Assembly: GCA_963789175.1 (NCBI GenBank)
Contig: CAWBJO010000007.1
Location: 620,001 to 684,000, forward strand
Length of the DNA: 64,000 bases
Direction of reading: 5' to 3'
DNA from: CAWBJO01 sp963789175
GTDB taxonomy: Bacteria > Pseudomonadota > Alphaproteobacteria > Rhizobiales > Aestuariivirgaceae
The notes beneath the pieces were generated by a model, which searched no databases, had not been told where the DNA came from, and was given only the letters and a program-made list of their open reading frames with translations. The position numbers were made by a program, and so were the translations under genes. Positions within the stretch are counted from its first letter, which is position 1. Every line of letters begins with the position of its first letter. Positions 9,400 through 17,218 of this stretch are shown here, in pieces.

Positions 9400-9552
9400 T
9401 GATCTCCAGTCAGCCAATTCCAGAGACTGATCATTTGTGACTAACCTCCGGCACGTTAAGGGCGTAAACCTTGGAGCGAGCAATAGCGGGGCAGTCTTGA
9501 TGCCGGTCGCATGCAGTAGCCGGCAAGCCTTTGCCTGGGAGGAGGGCCGTCG

Positions 9553-10230
9553 ATGAGCGGACGTATGAGTGGGCGGCGAGTGGTCGTGACCCAAGCGATG
9601 GACTTCATGGGGCCAGCCATTGCCGAGCTGTTCCGCGAGGAGGGAGCGGAAGTCGTGGCCGATTCACGAGATCTACGCCGTGTTGACGCCTCAGCTGAGC
9701 TGATCAGGGATGCCGGGCATGTTGATGTTCTTGTCGCAAACCTCATCGCGCCTGACCCGCGTATCATCGCTGAAGAGGATACCACGGAAGCACTGTGGAA
9801 GACGATGTTTGATACCATGGTTCATCCGCTTTACCGGCTTGTGCACGCCGTGCTTCCCCAAATGAAGGCCCGCCGCGCTGGAAAGGTGGTGGTGATGGGA
9901 AGCGCAAATGCGCTTCGGGGTACACACAACCGATCGGCTTATAGCGCCGCTCGAGGTGCACAGGTTTCATACGTTCGCTGCGTTGGGTTGGCCATGGCGC
10001 CCCACAATGTGCAGATCAACCTTATGGCTCAGAATTTCGTTGAGAATCCCACCTCATTTGCGACTGCGGCAGGGAAAGTGCCGGACCTTGCGACGCGGCT
10101 GCAGGAAGTTCCAGTAGGTCGGCTCGCCACTGGCCGCGAGAGCGCGCTGACTGCCTTGTTTCTAGCGGGGCCGGAGAGCGACTTCTTTGTCGGCCAGATA
10201 GTACCCTTCGCCGGCGGATGGACGGCGTAA
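9553..10230 (+). CDS. Probable halohydrin dehalogenase (SDR fold)
   Basis: A 225-aa SDR-fold protein; GGAGG stands about 7 bases before the ATG. The usual nucleotide-binding TGxxxGxG is absent. In its place is Thr13-QAMD-Phe18-Met-Gly20, which fits T-x4-F/Y-x-G. The catalytic set is Ser117, Tyr130 and Arg134 spaced S-x12-Y-x3-R, with Arg replacing the Lys of ordinary SDR enzymes. These two signatures define halohydrin dehalogenases, which turn vicinal haloalcohols into epoxides plus halide without a cofactor and can also open epoxides with azide, cyanide or nitrite. Length fits the D/E/G subtypes. It shares a strand with the phytochelatin-synthase-like gene 64 bases downstream. A degenerate oxidoreductase is the alternative. 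Confidence 0.75.
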   Translation: MSGRMSGRRVVVTQAMDFMGPAIAELFREEGAEVVADSRDLRRVDASAELIRDAGHVDVLVANLIAPDPRIIAEEDTTEALWKTMFDTMVHPLYRLVHAVLPQMKARRAGKVVVMGSANALRGTHNRSAYSAARGAQVSYVRCVGLAMAPHNVQINLMAQNFVENPTSFATAAGKVPDLATRLQEVPVGRLATGRESALTALFLAGPESDFFVGQIVPFAGGWTA

Positions 10231-10294
10231 CAATCCGAATAGTGTGATTGCCCGGGAAGATTGGGGCGGGTCCCTTTAGATAAAGAGAGCTCTC

Positions 10295-11005
10295 ATGCGC
10301 AAAGTGCTGCTTGGATGGAGTATTTCCCTGGGTCTGTTCGTGGGAAGCGCGGGCGCTCAAACGCTGCCCCTCCCCCAGAACTTGATCAATCTGAATAGCG
10401 ATCAAGGCTCAGCGCTACTCCAGGCTAGTGAAGCGCTGGACGCCTATTGGCCGTTGAGTATCCATTTTGTGACCCAGACAAATCAAGCCTACTGCGGGGT
10501 CGCAAGCATTGTGATGGTGCTCAACGCTCTAGAAATCCCAGCTCCTACGACCCCTGAGTTTGACCCCTACAGGTCATTCACTCAGGACAATGTTTTCACC
10601 GAGGCAACAGAGAAAGTCTTGCCGCGGCAAACTCTGCGTGAAATCGGAATGACCCTCGACCAGATCGGTGGGTTCATCAGCACTTTCGGCATTGCAGCGG
10701 AAGTCCACCATGCCTCTGACAGCAGTGTCGAGAAGTTTCGGGCCTTGGCCAACGAATACCTCGATGCGCCGGGACACTATGTCATCGTGAACTATCTGCG
10801 CAAAAGCATCGGCCAGGAAAAGGGCGGACATATCTCACCACTTGCTGCCTATGATGCCGACACAGACCGCTTTCTCTTGCTTGATGTCGCGCGATACAAA
10901 TACCCGCCGGTTTGGGTGTCTTCCGCGGATCTGTTCGCGGCAATGAACACGACTGACTCCGACAACGAGGACCGCACGAGGGGTTTTGTTCTGCTAAAGA
11001 GATAG
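10295..11005 (+). CDS. Phytochelatin-synthase-like cysteine peptidase, exported
   Basis: A 236-aa protein with a signal peptide (LLGWSISLGLFVGSAGAQ, cut near residue 21). The core matches the phytochelatin synthase family: Cys67 in QAYCGVASIVMVLNAL, His179 in GGHISPLAAY and Asp197 in LLLDVARYKYPPVWV form the papain-like triad. Bacterial members lack the plant C-terminal domain and mainly cleave glutathione to gamma-Glu-Cys rather than make long phytochelatins. The signal peptide puts this one in the periplasm, where it may process glutathione or its conjugates. It follows the halohydrin-dehalogenase gene and ends 176 bases before the degenerate tRNA fragment. Confidence 0.8.
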   Translation: MRKVLLGWSISLGLFVGSAGAQTLPLPQNLINLNSDQGSALLQASEALDAYWPLSIHFVTQTNQAYCGVASIVMVLNALEIPAPTTPEFDPYRSFTQDNVFTEATEKVLPRQTLREIGMTLDQIGGFISTFGIAAEVHHASDSSVEKFRALANEYLDAPGHYVIVNYLRKSIGQEKGGHISPLAAYDADTDRFLLLDVARYKYPPVWVSSADLFAAMNTTDSDNEDRTRGFVLLKR

Positions 11006-11180
11006 TTTCGTCTATCCCATGAGTGCGAACCGGGAGCATTGAACGGATAGGTCCCGGGGCGAAGGTTGACCCTTCGCATTCAAGTTAGCCCAGCCTCGCA
11101 AGTTCTCTCGAGACTGAACGCAACGTTCGTCGGCAGTCCACCTTGCCCGTTTTGAGGGTCCGGGCGACCGCCCCTGGATC

Positions 11181-11215
11181 GAGTGTCACCGATTCGAATC
11201 TTGTCGGAGTCGCCA
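11181..11215 (+). other. Degenerate tRNA 3'-end copy (old attachment site)
   Basis: This 35-base segment matches the 8394-8428 fragment at 30 of 35 positions and ends in the same CGCCA. Its T-stem no longer pairs properly, so it is a relic. It may mark the end of an older insertion covering about 8.43-11.18 kb. The SARP-hydrolase gene begins 97 bases later. Confidence 0.5.
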
Positions 11216-11311
11216 GACTGTAACTGCAACGGAATGCCAACCCCTTTCGAGGTTGCTCCAAGGCCCCCGATCGGCTCAGGATGGCCGGGCGCATGGAGAT
11301 TCCTCGCCGAT

Positions 11312-12808
11312 ATGGCTGCTCTGGACATCAGGGTACTCGGAGAGCTGAAAGTCTTGCGGCACGGCCAGGAAGTCGCCCTGCCCCGCTCGAAGAAGACGCG
11401 TGCGCTGTTGGCCTACCTGGCGGTTGTCAACCGCCGCCAGCGCCGCGATCATCTCTGTCGGATGCTCTGGGATATGCCGGACGATCCCAGGGCGTCGCTA
11501 AGATGGAGTCTCTCCAAGCTAAGGCAGGCGCTCGCTTCCGGTGACGAACGGTCCCGCCTGCAATCGGACAAGGACTCCATCCATCTAGACACGGACGGGC
11601 TTGACATCGATCTCCTGCAGGTCGGTCACGTAACGACCGAGACTCTGCCAAATTTCACCACGGCCGAGCTGGAAAATATCGCGGCGAAGTTCCGTGGCAG
11701 GTTTTTGGAGGGCCTCGACCTGCCACGCTGTCCCGTTTTTGAGGCGTGGCGCACGTTCCATGCTGATGTCCTGGACCGTACAAGACTGATCATCTTGGAG
11801 GAGCTTGTCGCACGGTTTCGGAGCGAACCGCACAGAGTGCTTCCCTATGCTGAAGCTCTTACCGAAATGGAAGGGTCTCAGGCGGTTCGGGTGTTGGCTG
11901 GGTCTCCCCCACCGGCCTCCGTTGGGAATCCGGTTCGGGGCGCCGGCACCGTCGGGCGGACCCAGGAGATCCGCTACTGCCACAGCTCCGATGGCGCCCG
12001 GATTGCCTTTGCAGTGTCGGGAAAGGGCTCTCCGGTCCTTCGCGCCGCCCACTGGATGTCGCATCTTCAGTACGAGTGGGAAAGCCCCGTCTGGCGACAC
12101 TGGATAGACGCCCTTTCCGTCGAGAATACGCTGGTCCGCTATGACGAACGCGGCAATGGCCTCTCGGATTGGAATCCGCCAGACATGTCGTTCGAAGCGA
12201 TGGTCGCCGACCTTGAAAGTGTCGCCGATACGATCGGCCTTGACGTTTTCGCACTCCTGGGCGTTTCGCAAAGCTGTGCGGTTTCGGTCGCCTATGCCGT
12301 TCGCCACCCGGAGAGGCTTTCTCATCTTGTGCTTTACGGCGGCTATGCCAAGGGCTGGCGCAAGCGCGGCAGCCGGAATGAAATCGACACCCACGAGGCG
12401 ATGACGACTCTGATCCGGGAAGGATGGGGCAAGGACAATCCGGCTTTCCGACAGCTGTTCACGGAGACGTTCATACCCGGGGCCAGCCGCGAGCAAATGT
12501 CCTGGTTCAACGATCTTCAGAGAGAGACGGCCTCTCCGGTCAGTGCCAGCAGGCTTCATCAGGCATTCGGCGACATGGATGTCTCGCACATTCTTGGCAA
12601 GGTTCGCGTACCCACACTCGTGCTTCATGCCAGGAACGATGCCGCGGTTCCCTTCGAGCAAGGCAAGGCCCTGGCGGCCGGAATATCCGGTGCGCGATTC
12701 GTCGATCTCAAGAGCGCCAATCACATACTGTTGAGCGATGAGCCTGCCTTTGACGATTTTATCCGCGAAGTGAGGGCTTTCCTTGCCGGATCTGCCAATC
12801 GCCACTGA
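11312..12808 (+). CDS. SARP-type DNA-binding domain fused to alpha/beta hydrolase
   Basis: A 498-aa protein from ATG 11312. An earlier in-frame start at 11183 would run through the tRNA relic and is rejected. Residues 1-95 form an OmpR-like winged helix of the SARP/BTAD type (LDIRVLGELKVLRHG, KKTRALLAYLAV, LRWSLSKLRQAL), with a short BTAD-like helical part to about 175. Residues 225-495 are an alpha/beta hydrolase of the kind fused to LuxR or cyclase domains (RYCHSSDGARIAFAVSG). Its elbow is GVSQS, so the last Gly of GxSxG is Ser; Asp (HARNDAAVP) and His (SANHILL) are present. It may be a one-protein sensor-regulator in which the hydrolase domain senses or cleaves a ligand. Confidence 0.65.
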   Translation: MAALDIRVLGELKVLRHGQEVALPRSKKTRALLAYLAVVNRRQRRDHLCRMLWDMPDDPRASLRWSLSKLRQALASGDERSRLQSDKDSIHLDTDGLDIDLLQVGHVTTETLPNFTTAELENIAAKFRGRFLEGLDLPRCPVFEAWRTFHADVLDRTRLIILEELVARFRSEPHRVLPYAEALTEMEGSQAVRVLAGSPPPASVGNPVRGAGTVGRTQEIRYCHSSDGARIAFAVSGKGSPVLRAAHWMSHLQYEWESPVWRHWIDALSVENTLVRYDERGNGLSDWNPPDMSFEAMVADLESVADTIGLDVFALLGVSQSCAVSVAYAVRHPERLSHLVLYGGYAKGWRKRGSRNEIDTHEAMTTLIREGWGKDNPAFRQLFTETFIPGASREQMSWFNDLQRETASPVSASRLHQAFGDMDVSHILGKVRVPTLVLHARNDAAVPFEQGKALAAGISGARFVDLKSANHILLSDEPAFDDFIREVRAFLAGSANRH

Positions 12809-12921
12809 CCGGGACGGCCGGAGAACTTCCAACGCTCGACCGTGCCGTTTCAACACCAATTCCAACATCAATTGCACGGGATGCCAGCCAGCATCGGATC
12901 GTATCCCCAACGGAGGATCCG

Positions 12922-13749
12922 ATGAACATTCATTCAGTGGCAGGCGGCGGTGGAGTGAAGTTGCATGTGCGTGAATGGGGCAAACCAGACGGCCCGGCCA
13001 TCCTCTTCATACATGGATGGTCCCAAAGCTATCTGTGTTGGCATCGGCAATATGAGAGCGAGCTCGCTGGGCGGTTTCGTCTCATCGGATTTGATCTGCG
13101 CGGCCACGGCATGTCGGACATGCCTGCACAACCGGAAAACTATACGCGATCCCAGCTGTGGGCGGATGACATTGCTGCCATCGTCGAGCACCTCGGCCTC
13201 AGGAGCGTAGTCCTCGTTGGCTGGTCCTATGCGGGCTTTGTCATTTGCGACTATGTGAGAAGCTTCGGTCAGGACGCAGTCGCAGGAATAAACTTCGTTG
13301 GTGCGGCGACGGAGTTGAATCTCGCCGCCTTTGGGACCCTCATAGGTCCTGGATTTCTCGATCACGTACCTGGGGCGACCGCTGACGATCTATCGGCGAA
13401 CATCAAAGCCATCAGAGCTTTCCTTGAAGGATGTACGGCGCGTCCCCTGCCCCGCGACGACTTTGAAAGCGCCCTGTGCTGGAACAGCGCGGTACCGGCG
13501 AAAGTGAGGGCGGCACTCGTCACCCGCTCCGTAGAGTCCGATGATGTGCTGGCTGCCTTGACCATGCCTGTCTTGGTGACCCACGGCCGGCTGGATACCG
13601 TCGTCCTGCCATCGATGAGCGAGCGCCTTCTCGCGAAATGCCGGACGAGCGCTGCATCTTGGTTCGCTGAAGCGGGACATGCACCCTTTCTTGAGGAGCC
13701 GACGCGGTTCAACCGTGAGCTCGCGACGTTCGCGGGAAAGGTATTGTAG
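12922..13749 (+). CDS. Alpha/beta hydrolase (haloperoxidase/epoxide hydrolase-like)
   Basis: A 275-aa single-domain hydrolase; a GGAGGATCCG ribosome site precedes the ATG. Motifs are the oxyanion HGWSQS, the nucleophile Ser in VGWSYAGF, Asp in THGRLDTVV and His in EAGHAPFLEEP. The serine nucleophile points to an esterase or a non-haem haloperoxidase-like enzyme; epoxide hydrolases use Asp at this place. It lies 113 bases after the SARP-hydrolase gene on the same strand and may be its target. The substrate is unknown. Confidence 0.7.
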   Translation: MNIHSVAGGGGVKLHVREWGKPDGPAILFIHGWSQSYLCWHRQYESELAGRFRLIGFDLRGHGMSDMPAQPENYTRSQLWADDIAAIVEHLGLRSVVLVGWSYAGFVICDYVRSFGQDAVAGINFVGAATELNLAAFGTLIGPGFLDHVPGATADDLSANIKAIRAFLEGCTARPLPRDDFESALCWNSAVPAKVRAALVTRSVESDDVLAALTMPVLVTHGRLDTVVLPSMSERLLAKCRTSAASWFAEAGHAPFLEEPTRFNRELATFAGKVL

Positions 13750-13832
13750 ATCGATCGTGGGGTAACTGCCGGCGAATCACGCTTCTTTTGGCGGGGGGTC
13801 GACCCGGGTGAGGTCGAGCGCGGGCAGCGCTG

Positions 13833-14102
13833 CTACTGCATCGGCCGTGGAGCGAAGCTCCCGCGGCGGGGAAGACGCGGATTGACCTTGTCCATGGGGA
13901 TTAGACCTTCGCGCTGGGCTTTTTTGCGAGCGAGTTTCCTCGCCCGGCGGATACCTTCTGCTTTTTCCCGATTGCGACGTTCGGAGGGTTTCTCATAGGC
14001 CTTTCGCCGCCTCAGTTCGCGAAACACGCCCTCGCGCTGCATTTTTTTCTTCAGGGCCCGAAGAGCCTGATCGACGTTGTTGTCGCGCACGATGACTTGC
14101 AT
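13833..14102 (-). CDS. rpsU: 30S ribosomal protein S21
   Basis: An 89-aa protein starting MQVIVRDNNVDQALRALKKK, then a basic helix with FRELRRRKAYEKPSERR. This is bS21 with the extended C-terminal tail seen in rhizobia. It is a small-subunit protein near the mRNA exit path. It lies 105 bases downstream of the cold-shock gene on the same strand, a pairing common in the Hyphomicrobiales. Confidence 0.95.
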   Translation of the reverse strand: MQVIVRDNNVDQALRALKKKMQREGVFRELRRRKAYEKPSERRNREKAEGIRRARKLARKKAQREGLIPMDKVNPRLPRRGSFAPRPMQ

Positions 14103-14207
14103 CTTGTGTCTTGTTCCTCCTGCCGCCTTTCAGCGGACGATGTCGAACGTTCGCCAAGCTTCCGCCGTTACGTCCACGGGTTCGGAAGCTCGGCAGCGCT
14201 GCTTTGG

Positions 14208-14414
14208 TTACTTCAGCTCCAGCCGCTCGGCCGACGACTTGCCGCGCTTGTCGGCGACAATCTCGTAGGAGACCTTCTGGCCTTCGGCGAGGTTGCTGAT
14301 GCCGGCCTTTTCCAGGGCGCTGATGTGAACGAACACGTCATTGCCCCCGTCGGTCGGCTGGATGAAGCCAAACCCCTTCTGGGAGTTGAACCATTTTACT
14401 GTACCCGTATGCAT
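14208..14414 (-). CDS. cspA: Cold-shock protein, CspA family
   Basis: A 68-aa single cold-shock domain. RNP1 (KGFGFIQP) and RNP2 (VFVHIS) are intact, with the typical start MHTGTVKWFNSQKG. It binds single-stranded RNA and DNA as an RNA chaperone. It sits upstream of rpsU. A hairpin 32-51 bases before the ATG lies in its leader. The gene symbol is generic, since alphaproteobacteria carry several paralogues. Confidence 0.93.
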   Translation of the reverse strand: MHTGTVKWFNSQKGFGFIQPTDGGNDVFVHISALEKAGISNLAEGQKVSYEIVADKRGKSSAERLELK

Positions 14415-14445
14415 GACAAGCCTTTCGCGTAAAAAGTATCAGGAC

Positions 14446-14465
14446 GCCGCAGATCTTTCTGCGGC
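14446..14465 (-). promoter_or_regulatory. Leader hairpin upstream of the cold-shock gene
   Basis: GCCGCAGA (14446-14453) and TCTGCGGC (14458-14465) form an 8-base stem with a 4-base loop. It lies in the likely 5' leader of the minus-strand csp gene. A run of five T follows in the transcript direction, so it could act as an attenuator or as part of a temperature-responsive leader. Confidence 0.4.
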
Positions 14466-14650
14466 GCAAAGCATCGATGTTCTGGATAAGAGGTGGGCAG
14501 AGGGTCCCAAATCGGGACGCGTAGCCGAGCCTGGCCGAAACTCGATGCTCTCATACATGGGCTCACGAGGCCACAATTGCAAGCATTAATACCGTACCGA
14601 GCGCGCCTTCGACGCATCGCGCCTCTGTACGCGATGGACGCGGATCGCGC

Positions 14651-14920
14651 CTAGGATGTGCTGGCGCCTGCGTGATCGCAGGTGGGACTTGGCTGGGTGC
14701 GAGCCGCCGCGGTGCGCAGAAGCTCACTCACCGCATGCTCAATCGTCTCCGCGACGGACAAGCCCCGTGTGATGCAATCGTCGATCATGTCCTTCAGATG
14801 TCCAAACGCATAGTCGTGGCGGAGAGTGGCAAGCAGCATCGGGTTTCGCTGAACTGCGATGGCCCACACCGTGTCGAGAATTCGACCAGTGCTTGTATCC
14901 TCGGGACCCTCTGACGGCAT
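14651..14920 (-). CDS. Hypothetical protein
   Basis: An 89-aa protein from ATG 14918-14920, with AGGAG 6 bases upstream, which decides against an earlier in-frame start at 14989. It begins MPSEGPEDTSTGRILDTVWA and is helical (DYAFGHLKDMIDDCITRG, VAETIEHAVSELLRT) with a Ser/Thr tail. No family recognised. It is a single gene between the csp leader and the DUF4440-like gene, which is divergent. Confidence 0.5.
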   Translation of the reverse strand: MPSEGPEDTSTGRILDTVWAIAVQRNPMLLATLRHDYAFGHLKDMIDDCITRGLSVAETIEHAVSELLRTAAARTQPSPTCDHAGASTS

Positions 14921-15150
14921 CTCGAACTCCTGTGTCGGTGACCCTGGCTCGATTGGGACAGCACAAGGGGGCAAGGGTATTTCGCGCAAGCGGCTAGAGG
15001 TCTTTTCGACCCATTGGCGGGGAAGTCAAGGCCGTCACGATGTCGAAATGATTGCCCGGCTCCAACGGCATTCTGCCCTAAGACGAACGTGGACGCAGCG
15101 CGGGAAGTGGAATTAGCTTGTGAGGGGGCGTGTCACCGCAGGAGCACTCC

Positions 15151-15615
15151 ATGCGAAACCTTCTGGCACTCACGGCCGTCTTGGCCCTTCTCGGTTCACT
15201 GTCGTCGGCAGCTGCAGCCGGTTCCGCCAGGAGCGACGCCGATGCGATAAATGCCGGAATTATTGCCGCCTATCTTGAAAAGGATTCTGCCAAAATCGCA
15301 TCCTTTTACTCGGAGGATGCCGAGATCCTTCCGCCCAGGTCCGAGCGGAGTTCAGGGAAGGCCAGCATTGAGAAGATGTGGCGGGACTCGCTCGACGGAG
15401 GCGTCTTCGATCTGGCGCAGCGCGCCGTCGAGGTCGTGGAGAGCGGCGACTTCGCATACGAAGTTGGCGTGTACGAGCAGAAAGTCCCTGGAGATGACGG
15501 CAAGACGACGCACGTCGTGGGAAAGTTCGTTCAGATCCTGATGCGGCAACCAGATGGCAGTTGGCGCATCCACCGGGAAATTTGGAACGCCGACTCCATA
15601 AGGATCATCGACTAG
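15151..15615 (+). CDS. Exported SnoaL/DUF4440-like (NTF2-fold) protein
   Basis: A 154-aa protein from ATG 15151, with GGAG 8 bases upstream. A signal peptide (LLALTAVLALLGSLSSAAAA) ends near residue 24. The rest follows the NTF2-like pattern of DUF4440: helix AINAGIIAAYLEKD, then FYSEDAEILPP, a helix SIEKMWRDS, and a final sheet ending GSWRIHREIWNAD. Such proteins form a cone-shaped pocket and are ligand binders or minor enzymes. No partner gene is evident. Confidence 0.7.
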   Translation: MRNLLALTAVLALLGSLSSAAAAGSARSDADAINAGIIAAYLEKDSAKIASFYSEDAEILPPRSERSSGKASIEKMWRDSLDGGVFDLAQRAVEVVESGDFAYEVGVYEQKVPGDDGKTTHVVGKFVQILMRQPDGSWRIHREIWNADSIRIID

Positions 15616-15619
15616 CGGC

Positions 15620-15775
15620 CGCACGACGATCGACGGTAAGGCGGGCTGGTGGTCCACATCAATTGACTGTGTGAGGCCCATCAACACCCTCCCCTACGTG
15701 GCGAACAAGATGTCCGGGTACTACAAGCTCGAGGCGAGCTGCCACGACGAGGACTACGTCAAGCGGCAGCAGTAA
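15620..15775 (+). pseudogene. Coding remnant without a usable start
   Basis: An open frame from inside the stop region of the previous gene to TAA 15773-15775 reads as good protein (GKAGWWSTSIDCVRPIN, then NKMSGYYKLEASCHDEDYV). There is no ATG upstream; a GTG at 15671 would give 34 residues. It looks like the 3' end of a lost gene. I do not recognise the family. Confidence 0.35.
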
Positions 15776-15894
15776 CGCGCTCCGCGACTTCGGATTCCAC
15801 TAGACCGGCAGGATCGGCGGCGGACGGAACCAAAGGCCGAGCTTACGGTTGTCGTGCCAGTCTTTTCCTCGTTAGTAGCGTTGTGTTGACCGTC

Positions 15895-15924
15895 GAAAGC
15901 CCGGCTCCCGCGAGCCGGGCTTTC
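15895..15924. terminator. Perfect 13-base-stem terminator
   Basis: GAAAGCCCGGCTC (15895-15907) and GAGCCGGGCTTTC (15912-15924) pair fully across a CCGC loop. The A/T ends give short T runs on both strands. It closes the interval after the DUF4440-like gene and the coding remnant. Confidence 0.7.
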
Positions 15925-16020
15925 CCGTTCCTCAAAGCCGCCTCGGTGTTGGGAACCTTGAGCGGGGCCGTTGGTTGATGTTCTGTCACCGATCCCGTTC
16001 TGCGCACGGAGTGCTTGCCA

Positions 16021-16218
16021 ATGTCGACGACAGCCAGACGCCGCCCCGCCCACGACGATACCATTCGTATTACATTCGAGAACAGGGATCACGCCGCCGC
16101 GGAACGCGCCGAGAAGATCGCCCGACAGAGAGCTGCGCACCTCGATCGTCAGCTCGCGCTGCTGCCCGACGGTTATCCCGCTGGACCGCGCGAAGCGGAC
16201 GGGTCGTCATCGCTCTAG
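16021..16218 (+). CDS. Hypothetical small basic protein
   Basis: A 65-aa protein, MSTTARRRPAHDDTIRITFE, with a charged helix ERAEKIARQRAAHLDRQL. GGAG lies 10 bases before the ATG. It is highly charged, has no membrane part and no recognised family. Its neighbours are a strong terminator upstream and a DUF892 gene downstream. Confidence 0.45.
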   Translation: MSTTARRRPAHDDTIRITFENRDHAAAERAEKIARQRAAHLDRQLALLPDGYPAGPREADGSSSL

Positions 16219-16364
16219 AGTACGCGACAGCGGTCTTCATCCTGCTTACTCGTCGTCAACGCCCGCCGAGGCCTGCGTTTTGCGCATGCTGGGAACGGAG
16301 TCGGACAATTCGAGTTGAGACTCCATCAAGTCTTGTACTCCCCTCCCAAGCCAAGGAGTCGGCT

Positions 16365-16853
16365 ATGAGCATCAAGTCGATCGACGATCTCTTTTTGCAC
16401 GGCGTAAAGGATCTCTTCTACGCCGAGAAGAAACTCGTTCAGACCCTTCCCAAGATGGCCAAGAAAGCCAACTCCGCTGAGCTGAAGCAGGCGATCGAGC
16501 AGCACCTCGCCGAAACTCAGGACCAGGTGGAGAGGCTCGAGCGCATCTTCGAGCTGCTCGACGAGACGCCGCGCGGCAAGAAGTGCCCGGCGATGGATGG
16601 CCTCATCGCGGAAGGCAAGGAGATCATGGAAGAGGCCGAGGACGACGACGTCCTCGATGCCGGCATGCTCGCCGCCGCCCAGGCCGTGGAGCACTACGAA
16701 ATCGCCCGCTACGGCACGCTGATCGCCTGGGGCGAAGTGCTCGGAATGGGCGAAGCGGTTCAGCTTTTGAAGGAATCGCTGAAGGAGGAGAAGAACGCCG
16801 ACAAGCTTCTGTCGTCCTTGGCCGAAGGCAAGCTCAACCGCGAGGCGGCGTAG
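16365..16853 (+). CDS. Ferritin-like DUF892 protein (YciE/YciF family)
   Basis: A 162-aa protein from ATG 16365, with AAGGAG 6 bases upstream. It opens with the family start IDDLFLHGVKDLFYAEKKLV and has the helical bundle Glu/His residues (QAIEQHLAETQDQVERL, AAQAVEHYEIARYGTL). DUF892 proteins are stress-induced ferritin-like bundles of unclear chemistry. The stop is followed 2 bases later by the next small gene, so the two are probably co-translated. Confidence 0.85.
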   Translation: MSIKSIDDLFLHGVKDLFYAEKKLVQTLPKMAKKANSAELKQAIEQHLAETQDQVERLERIFELLDETPRGKKCPAMDGLIAEGKEIMEEAEDDDVLDAGMLAAAQAVEHYEIARYGTLIAWGEVLGMGEAVQLLKESLKEEKNADKLLSSLAEGKLNREAA

Positions 16854-16855
16854 CC

Positions 16856-17011
16856 ATGGCCGACACCGAGAAGCCGGAAGGCTACGACCCCGTCGGCGAT
16901 CCGCGCACCGGCCGGCCGCCCTTGGCAATCGATGCCGAACGCATTCGAAAGGAAGCCAAGGAGACGTCTCACCGAAACGAGACTGCGCCAGCGGAAGACG
17001 ATACGGAATAG
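16856..17011 (+). CDS. Small hydrophilic protein linked to the DUF892 gene
   Basis: A 51-aa protein, MADTEKPEGYDPVGDPRTG, rich in Glu, Lys and Pro, beginning 2 bases after the DUF892 stop (TAG CC ATG). No family is recognised; the composition suggests a disordered stress-type protein. After its stop, another frame stays protein-like to TGA 17122-17124 (DLAEEVTGEAIEAPAML) but has no start codon, so a third gene fragment may lie there. Confidence 0.5.
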   Translation: MADTEKPEGYDPVGDPRTGRPPLAIDAERIRKEAKETSHRNETAPAEDDTE

Positions 17012-17218
17012 CCGGCGCAGTCGATGCCGATGGGCGCAGCATCCTGGACGACTTGGCGGAAGAAGTGACCGGCGAGGCGATAGAGGCGCCGGCGATGTTG
17101 CCCGCCGTGAAGCCCGTGGCCTGAAGTCTCAAATCTGTTTGGCGTCTCTCTTTCGGTGTACCGTGCTGGGCCGGGCCCCGCTTCCGGTAGTGATGGAGCC
17201 CAAGACGGGAGTTGCCCC

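Noticed and set aside
17014..17124. Third small gene after the DUF892 pair
   Set aside because: The frame is protein-like but has no start codon or ribosome site; left as a note only.
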